Positions 1-7,007 of a DNA stretch of 57,876 bases are shown here, piece by piece (within the stretch, counting starts at the first letter, position 1; each line of letters begins with the position of its first letter). The translations under genes and the position numbers were made by a program. Under the pieces are notes generated by a model, which had not been told where the DNA came from, ran no database searches, and saw only the letters and a list, made by a program, of their open reading frames with translations. The stretch covers positions 1 through 57,876 of the IMG/VR virus record IMGVR_UViG_3300035195_000696; one strand, 5' to 3'. Source of the stretch: a virus.

Positions 1-1256
1 GTGCTGGGTTTGGCATGTTGGCTTTGAAAGGCCTACTTGCAGAAGAAACAGCAATAAGTAATAAGAAGATTATATTCATGTACATGAATGGTGGGATGAG
101 TCACACTGATACTTTTGACTACAAACCTTTGATGGTTGAGAAAGACGGTATCGACGATCCAGTAAGTAAAGGTAGAAAGATTGTCAAGCCTGCTGTTCCA
201 CTCACACCAGCAGGAGAAAGTGGTATAGAAATTAGTGAAAATTTTCCTCACTTGAGAAAACATGCCGATGACCTATGTTTAATTAATGGAATGAAATCAA
301 AGTCTGGTAATCATAATCAAGCAAAACAATTATTACACACAGGCAATTTCCAGTTTACTCGTCCCAGTATGGGTAGTTGGCTGTTGTATGGTTTAGGAAC
401 TGAGAACAAAGAACTTCCCGGTTTTCTAACGATTGATGCTGGTGTTGGGCCAGAGAGTTACGGAAGTGCATTTCTTCCTGCAATATATCAAGGTACAGCA
501 GTTAATGCAGGCAATATGTCAAACGCAATACCTAATTTAAAAAGTCCAATAGGAACGGCTGAACAAAGAGAAAACTTAGATTTTCTTAGCGATCTTAATA
601 ACATGCAATTAAAAGGTGAGAACAGCAGATTAGAAGGACTGATTGAAAGTTATGAACTGGCTTTCAAGATGCAGACGAGTGTTCCACAAACTATTGATAT
701 ATCAAAAGAGTCACAAGAAACTTTAGAAAAATATGGAATAAATAATAAAACAACAGAAAAGTTTGGCAAGCAGTGTTTATTAGCGAAGAAATTTAGTGAA
801 GCAGGTGTGAGGTTTGTCGAGATTGGATTTGGCGGCTGGGACAACCATCAAGACATCGCTGGCAACATAAAACGCAAAGGAACTGCTATTGATCAACCTA
901 TTGGTGCATTGCTACAGGATTTAAAAGATTCTGGCATGTTTGAGGACACTATAGTTTTATTCGGTAGTGAGTTTGGTCGTACTCCGGGCATCAAGGCTGG
1001 TGCTACAGGACGAGATCATAACAACGGTGGATTTACTGTCTGGATGGCAGGAGGTGGAGTAAAGGGAGGCATGAGATACGGCACTACTGATGATTTTGGA
1101 CATAAGGCAGTAGACGGGCTTGACATACATGATTTACATGCTACTATATTATATCTGATGGGAATAGATCATACTAAACTTACTTATAGGTATAGTGGTA
1201 GAGACTTTAGACTAACAGACGTATTCGGAAATATCCAACACGATATTATAGCTTAA
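1..1256 (+). CDS. DUF1501-family exported protein, truncated at the left edge
   Basis: The frame is already open at base 3 (codons for AGFG precede the ATG at 15), so the gene begins outside the window. The first visible residues, AGFGMLALKGLLAEE, match the hydrophobic end of the Tat-type leader usual in DUF1501 proteins; the twin arginines would lie upstream. Family landmarks follow in order: YMNGGMSHTDTFDYKP near the start, GGWDNHQD in the middle, then FGSEFGRTP and RDHNNGGFTVWMAGGG. DUF1501 proteins resemble the alkaline phosphatase superfamily, are mostly of unknown function and are greatly expanded in Planctomycetota. The protein is presumably exported. Its stop overlaps the ferredoxin-like start by one base, so the two are probably co-translated. 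Such a gene is unexpected in a phage. The family call is firm; the role is unknown. Confidence 0.85.
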   Translation, partial: AGFGMLALKGLLAEETAISNKKIIFMYMNGGMSHTDTFDYKPLMVEKDGIDDPVSKGRKIVKPAVPLTPAGESGIEISENFPHLRKHADDLCLINGMKSKSGNHNQAKQLLHTGNFQFTRPSMGSWLLYGLGTENKELPGFLTIDAGVGPESYGSAFLPAIYQGTAVNAGNMSNAIPNLKSPIGTAEQRENLDFLSDLNNMQLKGENSRLEGLIESYELAFKMQTSVPQTIDISKESQETLEKYGINNKTTEKFGKQCLLAKKFSEAGVRFVEIGFGGWDNHQDIAGNIKRKGTAIDQPIGALLQDLKDSGMFEDTIVLFGSEFGRTPGIKAGATGRDHNNGGFTVWMAGGGVKGGMRYGTTDDFGHKAVDGLDIHDLHATILYLMGIDHTKLTYRYSGRDFRLTDVFGNIQHDIIA

Positions 1257-1636
1257 TGGCAGATAAAAAAGTAAGAAAAAAGATACCCAAAGAATTAGCA
1301 ATTATTCAAGCAGATAACTGTACGGGCTGCGAGGCCTGTTTAGAAGTGTGTCCTGTTGATTGTATATTCCAGATAAAACAGGGAGTAACTCAATGGTGTG
1401 AGATTGATCTGTCTACTTGCATAGGTTGCGAACAATGTATCCATGTTCCGGGTAATAAAGGAAAGTTATATGATGTTAAGGTTTGTCCTTGGGATGCTAT
1501 TGAAATGGTTCCCACTGAAGAAATAGCACAAGCACAGGCTGATATGGGTGGGCCAGAAAAATACATAGATGAAAATTGGGATAGGCTAGTAGATATAGCA
1601 CAAAACATAGCGGACTTAAAAGGTAAGAAGAAATGA
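1256..1636 (+). CDS. ferredoxin-like protein with two [4Fe-4S] cluster motifs
   Basis: 126 aa. One cluster motif is CTGCEACLEVCPVDC (around residues 22-36); the second is CIGCEQCIH (about 55-63), with its distal cysteine in VCPWDA after an insertion. This is the pattern of bacterial 2[4Fe-4S] ferredoxins, with an extra helical C-terminal tail of about 40 residues rich in Ala, Asp and Lys. It should carry electrons in the cytoplasm; the partner is not evident. The ATG overlaps the DUF1501 stop by one base, and the end overlaps the FkbM-type gene by four, so it sits inside a tight operon. No hydrogenase, nitrogenase or Fe-S enzyme is visible nearby. Coupling to an exported DUF1501 protein is unexplained. 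Confidence 0.85.
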   Translation: MADKKVRKKIPKELAIIQADNCTGCEACLEVCPVDCIFQIKQGVTQWCEIDLSTCIGCEQCIHVPGNKGKLYDVKVCPWDAIEMVPTEEIAQAQADMGGPEKYIDENWDRLVDIAQNIADLKGKKK

Positions 1637-2205
1637 ATATAGTACAGATAGGCAGCAACGATTGCTTCACATGTGACGATTGTTTTAAATTTGTAAAGGA
1701 AAACCATGAACAGATTGACAACATAGTTTGTGTAGACCCAAACATAGATAAACTTAGTAACTGTTTAAAGGTCTATGAGAACTTTGATATTGAAGTAAGG
1801 ATAATTGCTAGAGCAATCGTAACAGACCCAAATCAGAAAACAGCAAAACTTTATTATTCTGACGTAGAAAAAAATGGACACCATACAAGTTTTAATAGAG
1901 AACATCTAAAAAAGATGGGTTGGGAAGATTTTAATATATATATTAAAGAACATCTTGCGTGTACAGCAAATCAATTATTTGGAATGACAGCATTCAAAAC
2001 TATTGATAGATTATATGTAGATACTGAAGGTTATGATTTGGATATACTAGAAAGCATAGACTATGAAAAGTATGACATAAGATGGATACGATTTGAAACT
2101 GCACACACAAAGAAGAATTGTCATGAGTATTATAGAAAAGTGGGAAAATTAGGATACAGACACACACACGGTAGAAGAGATGCGGAGGTATGGAAAGATG
2201 AGTAA
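1633..2205 (+). CDS. FkbM-family methyltransferase-like protein
   Basis: 190 aa. The N-terminal MNIVQIGSNDC resembles the SAM-binding start of FkbM-type class I methyltransferases (IGANDG-like). The middle holds a clear FkbM signature, DRLYVDTEGYDLDILES, and the C-terminal part has IRWIRFETAHTKK, where these proteins carry an Asp/Glu-rich strand. FkbM enzymes usually O-methylate sugars or natural products. ATGA-type overlap with the ferredoxin gene upstream and an 8-base overlap with the glycosyltransferase-like gene downstream suggest it acts with the latter on a glycan. Four cysteines close to the N-terminus are unusual for the family. The substrate cannot be told. Confidence 0.7.
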   Translation: MNIVQIGSNDCFTCDDCFKFVKENHEQIDNIVCVDPNIDKLSNCLKVYENFDIEVRIIARAIVTDPNQKTAKLYYSDVEKNGHHTSFNREHLKKMGWEDFNIYIKEHLACTANQLFGMTAFKTIDRLYVDTEGYDLDILESIDYEKYDIRWIRFETAHTKKNCHEYYRKVGKLGYRHTHGRRDAEVWKDE

Positions 2206-2971
2206 GTTTATGTTTTATCACTGCACTGTATATAATCGCAATCCAAAAAAAGGATCAACTCCTTTATGGAAAGAAAGATTAGACGAGTCATTTGGCAGAT
2301 GCAAAAAATCTGGATTATATGATGAACTAGAAAAGATACATCTTTTGATAAACTGTGATAGAGAGTTTATGACAGTTGAAATTCCAGAATATGAGAATGA
2401 TCCTAAGATAGAAATAAGATACAGCAAGGAATACGCTAGACAGGAAACTGAAACAGCTACATGGTTGTGGGATTTTTGCAATGGTCTGGAAGATAACCAT
2501 CAAATATTTTATGATCATAGTAAAGGAGTTATGAGAAAAACAATATCTCCACCAGAAATATGTGATAAAGTAGACCTATGGAATGAGTACCTAGAATACT
2601 GGACAATGTATAGATGGAAAGATTGTGTAGATGCTTTAAATACTCATCATACTGCATCTTGTTTTATTAAACATACTGGTGGACATCCATTACATTATTG
2701 TGGCAATGTATGGTGGGCTAATAGTAAGTATATTAAGATGCTACATAAGCCAAACGAAGCAATAGATGATACAGTAGAAATGTGGCTTCTTTCTGATCTT
2801 TATGCAAAAGGAAACTCACATATGGGAGAACTAGATTATTTTAAGTTTATGAGAAGGCAACATTTTTATAGTGTGCATCAACCTACACTAACAAAATTTA
2901 TAGACAATCCTTATAGTGACCGTATCGAAAGAGATAGCTACAGAGATGGAGAAAATCTTGAGCCATTGTAG
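2198..2971 (+). CDS. putative glycosyltransferase of the phage/RgpF-neighbourhood type
   Basis: 257 aa from the ATG at 2198, chosen because GGAGG (2184-2188) lies nine bases upstream; an in-frame ATG at 2180 lacks such a site. Motifs seen: FYHCTVYN at the start, QIFYDHSKGVMRK mid-protein, and HYCGNVWWANSKYIKML towards the end. A histidine-serine-lysine element followed by a GNxWWA block occurs in a group of proteins annotated as glycosyltransferases. No classical DXD is obvious, so the activity is inferred. It closes the left-edge operon; a new promoter starts 1 base after its stop. Confidence 0.5.
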   Translation: MSKFMFYHCTVYNRNPKKGSTPLWKERLDESFGRCKKSGLYDELEKIHLLINCDREFMTVEIPEYENDPKIEIRYSKEYARQETETATWLWDFCNGLEDNHQIFYDHSKGVMRKTISPPEICDKVDLWNEYLEYWTMYRWKDCVDALNTHHTASCFIKHTGGHPLHYCGNVWWANSKYIKMLHKPNEAIDDTVEMWLLSDLYAKGNSHMGELDYFKFMRRQHFYSVHQPTLTKFIDNPYSDRIERDSYRDGENLEPL

Positions 2972-2999
2972 TTGACAGAAGGTGTATTTTGAGTATAAT
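2972..2999 (+). promoter_or_regulatory. sigma-70-type promoter, TTGACA-N16-TATAAT
   Basis: TTGACA at 2972-2977 and TATAAT at 2994-2999 are both perfect consensus hexamers with a 16-bp spacer. It lies immediately after the stop at 2971 and about 40 bases before the first small membrane-protein gene, so it should drive the 3038-3424 cluster. Confidence 0.8.
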
Positions 3000-3037
3000 G
3001 ATGTTATGGATTACTTTTATTACACAAAGAGGGTAAC

Positions 3038-3142
3038 ATGCAAGAGTTATATGTAGTTTTAATAGGCTGGAGCATGGCAATGACCGTAGAGTTGTCAGTA
3101 GGAGCGTTGATCGTGTGGAGAGTAAATAAAACAAAGGAGTAA
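3038..3142 (+). CDS. 34-aa single-span membrane peptide
   Basis: The ATG at 3038 has AAAGAGGG just upstream and follows a consensus promoter. The product starts MQELYVVLIGWSMAMTVELS and is one hydrophobic helix followed by a short basic tail (WRVNKTKE), so it is likely an inner-membrane peptide with a cytoplasmic C-terminus. Its stop is followed within three bases by the next start, and an AAAGGAG site for that gene is embedded in its 3' end. No family is recognised. The good promoter, ribosome site and coupling argue that it is real. Confidence 0.6.
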   Translation: MQELYVVLIGWSMAMTVELSVGALIVWRVNKTKE

Positions 3143-3144
3143 AT

Positions 3145-3258
3145 ATGTTAGACGAACTTTTCCCGGTGTATGGAGTTTATGTAACCATGATAATTGCTGG
3201 TTATAATCCTATTACAATACCGGAGATTTATAATGGCACAACAGTTATTCAAGAATAA
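3145..3258 (+). CDS. 37-aa hypothetical peptide
   Basis: The ATG at 3145 is preceded by AAAGGAG (3133-3139). It encodes a mildly hydrophobic peptide beginning MLDELFPVYGVYVTMIIAGY with a polar tail. The last 26 bases overlap the start of the PspC-like gene, whose GGAG site lies inside this gene; translational coupling is likely. No family is recognised. Confidence 0.45.
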   Translation: MLDELFPVYGVYVTMIIAGYNPITIPEIYNGTTVIQE

Positions 3259-3424
3259 ACAAGAAGGAATGATCTTTGGAGTATGTGCTGGTCTTTCAGA
3301 CTACATCGGCATAGATACTTCAATCCTAAGAATAGGAATGGTTGCAGGTTTCTTTTTCAGTTTGAGTATTACTTTCTGGGTTTATTTAGCCTTGGCAATA
3401 TTTTTGCCGGTTAAGCCAGAATAG
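3233..3424 (+). CDS. PspC-domain membrane protein
   Basis: 63 aa from the ATG at 3233, chosen for the GGAG site at about 3223; a longer frame from 3194 has no ribosome site. The sequence is a bare PspC domain: LFKNKQEGMIFGVCAGLSDY, then IDTSILRIGMVAGF, then a transmembrane helix ending in FLPVKPE. PspC-type proteins sit in the inner membrane and sense or modulate envelope stress in the phage-shock response. Here the domain stands alone, with no PspA or PspB nearby. A phage copy could dampen or mimic the host stress response during infection; that role is inference. Confidence 0.8.
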   Translation: MAQQLFKNKQEGMIFGVCAGLSDYIGIDTSILRIGMVAGFFFSLSITFWVYLALAIFLPVKPE

Positions 3425-3427
3425 CAC

Positions 3428-3455
3428 TTGACAAAGAAGAATGCTGTGCTATAAT
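3428..3455 (+). promoter_or_regulatory. sigma-70-type promoter, TTGACA-N16-TATAAT
   Basis: TTGACA at 3428-3433 and TATAAT at 3450-3455, a perfect match with a 16-bp spacer, in the short gap after the PspC-like gene. It should drive the gene at 3490 and those following. Confidence 0.8.
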
Positions 3456-3489
3456 TAAGTAGTTGGATTTATTTTTTGGAGGACTAATT

Positions 3490-3741
3490 ATGAAGCGAAA
3501 ACATTGTAGTGACGAACAATTTTTAAAGGCTGTGTTTACTAGCACAACCTATGCTGAGATTGCAGAAAAAACAGGACAAACGGAAGAAACCTCTGCTGCA
3601 AGATACTTGAGGATCAATAAGGCATTAAAACTAAAGAATGTCTCACTACCTGTTATGCTGCGTAAGCAGAAATCTGAAGAGGACAATACCGACAACCTAG
3701 TAAATATTGTAACTCAATTAAAGTTACAGTACGGTAAATAG
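3490..3741 (+). CDS. 83-aa possible HTH protein
   Basis: The ATG at 3490 follows TTTGGAGGAC. The first half, with DEQFLKAVFTSTTYAEIAEK, then TGQTEETSAARYLRINKAL, reads like a helix-turn-helix in which a sensing helix (YAEIAEKTGQTE) is followed by a recognition helix. The second half is basic and then acidic. It may be a small DNA-binding regulator, but no named family was recognised. It has its own consensus promoter 35 bases upstream. Confidence 0.5.
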   Translation: MKRKHCSDEQFLKAVFTSTTYAEIAEKTGQTEETSAARYLRINKALKLKNVSLPVMLRKQKSEEDNTDNLVNIVTQLKLQYGK

Positions 3742-3772
3742 TTTTTAAATTTAAGGAAAGAGGATTGATTAC

Positions 3773-3949
3773 ATGAAGAACGGTATTTTTTTTATTGCAG
3801 CGGCATTTGCCAGTTTCATCTTGAGTGTTTCTATTTGGTTTCTCGGAGATCAATCAGTCTCACAGCAGCAAGGAATTTTTGTAGGACTATGGGTTCCTAG
3901 CATTCTATCTCTAGGTCACTATTTTAAAGGCTGTAATAAAGATGGATAA
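3773..3949 (+). CDS. 58-aa two-span membrane protein
   Basis: The ATG at 3773 is preceded by AAGGAAAGAGG. Two hydrophobic segments, IFFIAAAFASFILSVSIWFL and IFVGLWVPSILSLGHYF, are joined by a short polar loop (GDQSVSQQQ). The 3' end overlaps the next gene by eight bases. No family is recognised; small membrane proteins of this sort are common in phage early regions. Confidence 0.55.
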   Translation: MKNGIFFIAAAFASFILSVSIWFLGDQSVSQQQGIFVGLWVPSILSLGHYFKGCNKDG

Positions 3950-4109
3950 TTTTAGTTTATTCATATGCGGATTAGTAGTCACGTTTATTGCTGGAATAGG
4001 CGTGATTACATCCGAAGTGTTTTTAGGTTATCACAAATTTGTAAAAAACACAATTAAAAAAACATTAGAAAAGGAAGAAGAAGATGACATCATCGAATCC
4101 ATTGTGTAA
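3942..4109 (+). CDS. 55-aa membrane protein with charged tail
   Basis: The ATG at 3942 lies within the end of the preceding gene. One N-terminal transmembrane helix (FSLFICGLVVTFIAGIGVIT) is followed by a basic then strongly acidic tail (KKTLEKEEEDDIIESIV). Its last 26 bases overlap the next start, and the GAAGAAGAA run encoding its acidic tail doubles as that gene's ribosome site. No family is recognised. Confidence 0.5.
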   Translation: MDNFSLFICGLVVTFIAGIGVITSEVFLGYHKFVKNTIKKTLEKEEEDDIIESIV

Positions 4110-4404
4110 CTGTTATGTCGTCAATACTAATCCGAAGTCTGCTTACGCAGGCTTCAGGTTGCAAACTTGTTTGGAGTTGGCCGATCCAGATGGTGGCACA
4201 TTTATCGAGCCAGTAGAAGATGGCGACGAATATATTGATCTAATTTATGAGGCTTTAGATGATCCGTTTTATAGGGTATTTGCAATATACGGAGAAGGTC
4301 ACACTCAGGGACATAGGGTAATAGCAGACTTCTACAATGTCAAAGAAGCATGTACTTTTTTGAGAGAATTAACGGGTTCTAGTATAGATATTTATTCTCG
4401 CTAG
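4084..4404 (+). CDS. 106-aa hypothetical protein
   Basis: Starts at 4084 behind GGAAGAAGAAG. A soluble, acidic alpha/beta-looking protein (GEGHTQGHRVIADFYNVKEA), with no signal peptide or membrane span and no recognised motif. It is the last gene of the run of small genes; a 121-base gap holding a weak promoter follows before the DUF1559 gene. Confidence 0.6.
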   Translation: MTSSNPLCNCYVVNTNPKSAYAGFRLQTCLELADPDGGTFIEPVEDGDEYIDLIYEALDDPFYRVFAIYGEGHTQGHRVIADFYNVKEACTFLRELTGSSIDIYSR

Positions 4405-4431
4405 CTAACACAATACTAACAGTTTATATGG

Positions 4432-4459
4432 TTGTTATTTTTTGCCGAATGGGTATTAT
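4432..4459 (+). promoter_or_regulatory. weak sigma-70-like promoter, TTGTTA-N16-TATTAT
   Basis: TTGTTA (4432-4437) and TATTAT (4454-4459) are spaced by 16 bp, the spacing of the clear promoters in this window. Downstream a small hairpin (GGGCGAA, CTC loop, TTCGTCC, about 4470-4487) falls in the leader of the DUF1559 gene, which starts at 4526. Confidence 0.35.
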
Positions 4460-4525
4460 AAGGTTTATAAGGGCGAACTCTTCGTCCTATCTAACCCAAT
4501 TTTACTTCAATTTAAAGGAAGAAAT

Positions 4526-5512
4526 ATGTACCAACGTAAAGGCTTTACACTCATCGAATTATTAGTGGTAATCGCAATTATTGGAGTATTAGTAGGGCTT
4601 TTGCTTCCTGCTGTACAACAGGCTAGAGAAGCAGCAAGACGAGTTTCTTGCACTAACAATTTAAAACAACAAGGTTTGGCTATGCACACAACTATGGATC
4701 AAAGAAGGTATTTTCCTGCTGCGGCATGGACTATCGAGGCGAAAGATTTAAGTGAGACTCCATCTGCACTTGGCAATCCATCACGAACAGAACATAGTTG
4801 GAGAGCATTTGTTCTTGCTAGTCTGGAGCAAAGGAATGTCATGGATTTATATGACTTTAATAAAAATTGGTGGGAGAATACACAGGCTGTAAGTACAACT
4901 GTAAATACATTTTTGTGTCCGTCTGCTTTGCCTGCTGGCGGTGGATATACAGATATTGATGGGCCTACCAGAGATGACGACAGTGCTGCTATCAGTATGA
5001 ATCCGAATAATCTAGGATATACAGACTATGAAACCTTTACAGGAGTTAAGAGTAAAGTATTTCCTGCTGGTAGCGATCCTTACGCAGCAAAAGGCCCGAT
5101 TGCAGAAGGATGCTTGGTAAAAGATAAAGTAACTAGAGAACAGCAAATAAGAGATGGCTTTTCTAATACACTTATGATTGCAGAGTGTAGCAGTAGGCCT
5201 GATACTTATAAAGCTGATACTAATAATGGTGGAACTCCTACAGGTGCTACTAATCAGTGTATTGGATGGGCAGATAGTGTGGGGCCATTTAAGTTAGATG
5301 GTATGGATAGTAATGGCGACAAGTGTAAGAATTGTGATGGCAATGTTCCATTTGGTGTTACTAATAATGGTGAAGCATTCAGTATGCACCCCGGAGTTAT
5401 GAATGCTTGTTACGCTGATGGATCGACTAGAACTATTAATAACAACGTAGACCTGAGAGTTTTTGCTGGAGTAATTACTAGAGCAGGTGGGGAAGTAGGA
5501 AGTATTGATTAA
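4526..5512 (+). CDS. DUF1559 family type IV pilin-like protein
   Basis: 328 aa. The start is ATG 4526 behind AAAGGAAG; upstream in-frame codons lack the family pattern. The N-terminus is a textbook prepilin leader, [17 protein letters not shown], cleaved after Gly6, with the conserved helix [20 protein letters not shown] and then [13 protein letters not shown]. The C-terminus ends in the family's [17 protein letters not shown] block. DUF1559 proteins are pseudopilin-like exported proteins found in dozens to hundreds of copies in Planctomycetota genomes; their job is unknown. Length and both ends are intact, so the gene looks functional. It is the best single clue to the host. It could be a captured host gene used for surface display or attachment; that is inference. 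Confidence 0.93.
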   Translation: MYQRKGFTLIELLVVIAIIGVLVGLLLPAVQQAREAARRVSCTNNLKQQGLAMHTTMDQRRYFPAAAWTIEAKDLSETPSALGNPSRTEHSWRAFVLASLEQRNVMDLYDFNKNWWENTQAVSTTVNTFLCPSALPAGGGYTDIDGPTRDDDSAAISMNPNNLGYTDYETFTGVKSKVFPAGSDPYAAKGPIAEGCLVKDKVTREQQIRDGFSNTLMIAECSSRPDTYKADTNNGGTPTGATNQCIGWADSVGPFKLDGMDSNGDKCKNCDGNVPFGVTNNGEAFSMHPGVMNACYADGSTRTINNNVDLRVFAGVITRAGGEVGSID

Positions 5513-6005
5513 TAACGATTATTTAATTGAGTTAGAGGATGGTTCTTCAGGGTCGTACTGTGACGTATTACCTGTGAAGGATCATCCTTCTTTATTATTC
5601 AAGCATTTTAAGCATGAAGATAAAGCAAAAGAAGCATACTACAATCAAGTTAAGTTATCTAAATATAATTTAGCACCAAGAGTATATGGGGAACTATGTA
5701 AAATCCCCTATTTTTATGAGCCAGATTTACTTAGATACTATGATCCTAAAATAACGAGAACTAACTTAGGATATCTCACAGAAAAAGCAGAACTATTAAC
5801 TAAAGATATTGATGACATCTGGATTGAGAAACTACGTCATAAAATAAAATATCACACAGATTTGGATTTTTGGGATTGCCATTTTCAGAATATCGGTTAT
5901 ATTTATAGAGGAGTGTTGGAGAATGAAGTAGCGATGCTTTGTTGTATCGACACTGGTAACGAAAGTTTTTACAAAGATTGGGAGGTATATCATGCCATAT
6001 ATTAA
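5505..6005 (+). CDS. minimal protein-kinase-like protein
   Basis: 166 aa with a TTG start at 5505, eight bases inside the DUF1559 gene and behind GTAGGAAG. The motifs follow kinase order: an N-lobe strand with LLFKHF (lysine), then [10 protein letters not shown], a hinge-like [10 protein letters not shown], the catalytic-loop-like [15 protein letters not shown] (Asp and Asn present) and a metal loop [10 protein letters not shown] in place of DFG. It is about half the size of a canonical kinase. Similar small phage proteins with DCHxxN and DTG motifs are known; their targets are not. It may be an aminoglycoside-kinase-fold enzyme or a protein kinase. Confidence 0.55.
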   Translation: MINNDYLIELEDGSSGSYCDVLPVKDHPSLLFKHFKHEDKAKEAYYNQVKLSKYNLAPRVYGELCKIPYFYEPDLLRYYDPKITRTNLGYLTEKAELLTKDIDDIWIEKLRHKIKYHTDLDFWDCHFQNIGYIYRGVLENEVAMLCCIDTGNESFYKDWEVYHAIY

Positions 6006-6285
6006 TGAAAACGCCAGAGGGATGCTTGACAAGCCCATAGATGCTCTTATAGAGGAACTTACTCATGGTAATGAACTATCACCTGAAGAGTTGCTGCAAA
6101 TAGCAGGAGAGATCAATTACTGCTTTAGTAGGGTGATTGCTGGCTGTATGGGTACAGTGTCTTATAAAAAAATTGCTGTTTTAACAGGTGTTTTAGAAAA
6201 CATTAAGCAAGAAAATTACCGGAGAGTTGCAGTTCCATATGAGGATGAAAAGATTGTGGAAAACGGCGACATAAAAGGCTATTAG
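5992..6285 (+). CDS. DUF6899-like small phage protein
   Basis: 97 aa, starting behind GGGAGG and overlapping the kinase-like gene by 14 bases. The pattern [20 protein letters not shown], then AGEINYCFSRVIAG, then YRRVAVPYEDEKIVENGD is typical of a widespread small protein family in phages and metagenomes with no assigned function. The protein is soluble and helical. Strong conservation in phages supports the reading frame; no role can be assigned. Confidence 0.7.
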   Translation: MPYINENARGMLDKPIDALIEELTHGNELSPEELLQIAGEINYCFSRVIAGCMGTVSYKKIAVLTGVLENIKQENYRRVAVPYEDEKIVENGDIKGY

Positions 6286-6339
6286 GCTAATTTAAAGGTG
6301 TACTAGATTTATATTGCATTTTTTCCTAAGAGGTAATGT

Positions 6340-6585
6340 ATGAGCCAAGACTTACATCGAGATGTTAAAGACATTAAAAAAGAACTGAAAGAAGTTCATG
6401 AAAAATTAAATATACTAATTGATAAAATTAGTGAATTTGAAGCCGTCCTAGATGCCGCCGATATGATTGAAGAATCATTGGAGGATAGTAGAGACAAAGA
6501 AGATAAAGATAAAGATATTTGGGGAAGTAACTCTTGGGAGACAAGTTTAGAAGATGACGAAGATGACGAAGGAGGTCTATACTAA
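6340..6585 (+). CDS. 81-aa acidic coiled-coil protein
   Basis: Starts at 6340 behind AAGAGG. The first 45 residues form a likely coiled coil (DVKDIKKELKEVHEKLNILI), followed by a highly acidic tail (DSRDKEDKDKD and LEDDEDDEGG). No family is recognised. The stop overlaps the next start by one base. Confidence 0.6.
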   Translation: MSQDLHRDVKDIKKELKEVHEKLNILIDKISEFEAVLDAADMIEESLEDSRDKEDKDKDIWGSNSWETSLEDDEDDEGGLY

Positions 6586-6839
6586 TGCCTCTTTATGAAA
6601 TTAATACAGTTTCTACATATCGTCACAAATATATGGTAGAAGCAAAAGAATTAAATGATGCTTACGATATCTTGAGAGCAGGTAATGTAGATGAAATATC
6701 TACACGCTATCTTACTGAAGTAATTACAGATGGTCGAGAGATAACTAACGCACAATCAGAGACTATAATGGATCGTTTAGAAGATGACGATGAGGAAGAC
6801 TGTGTAAGAAATATGAGAGATAACATCTACAGGATATAA
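6585..6839 (+). CDS. 84-aa small acidic protein
   Basis: The ATG overlaps the previous stop by one base. MPLYEINTVSTYRHKYMVEA followed by a helix resembles the small phage protein type with a beta-strand start and an acidic C-terminus (RLEDDDEEDCVRN). It is cytoplasmic and of unknown role. Confidence 0.6.
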   Translation: MPLYEINTVSTYRHKYMVEAKELNDAYDILRAGNVDEISTRYLTEVITDGREITNAQSETIMDRLEDDDEEDCVRNMRDNIYRI

Positions 6840-6841
6840 CT

Positions 6842-6928
6842 ATGGATGACGAAGATTGGTTTGACTTACCTGACGAAGAATTAGAATATCCTTTTCTGCC
6901 ATGCTGCGATTCTCTATGGCCTGAATAA
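6842..6928 (+). CDS. 28-aa acidic peptide
   Basis: The ATG at 6842 has AGGA upstream and lies two bases after the previous stop. The product, with WFDLPDEELEYPFLPCCDSL, has a pair of cysteines and a compositional bias like its neighbours. It is short but well placed in the operon. No family is recognised. Confidence 0.4.
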   Translation: MDDEDWFDLPDEELEYPFLPCCDSLWPE

Positions 6929-6936
6929 ATTAATGC

Positions 6937-6964
6937 TTGACATCTCAAAATGACGATGTATAAT
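6937..6964 (+). promoter_or_regulatory. sigma-70-type promoter, TTGACA-N16-TATAAT
   Basis: TTGACA at 6937-6942 and TATAAT at 6959-6964, a perfect match with a 16-bp spacer, 43 bases before the rIIA-like start. It should drive the rIIA-rIIB region and perhaps the operon to 12905. Confidence 0.8.
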
Positions 6965-7007
6965 GAGAGCATCACAGGACAGATTTCACAAACTTTGGAG
7001 GACGATT

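Noticed and set aside
4442-4525. Upstream start for the DUF1559 protein
   Set aside because: It would add 28 residues ahead of the prepilin leader with no ribosome site; ATG 4526 has both.
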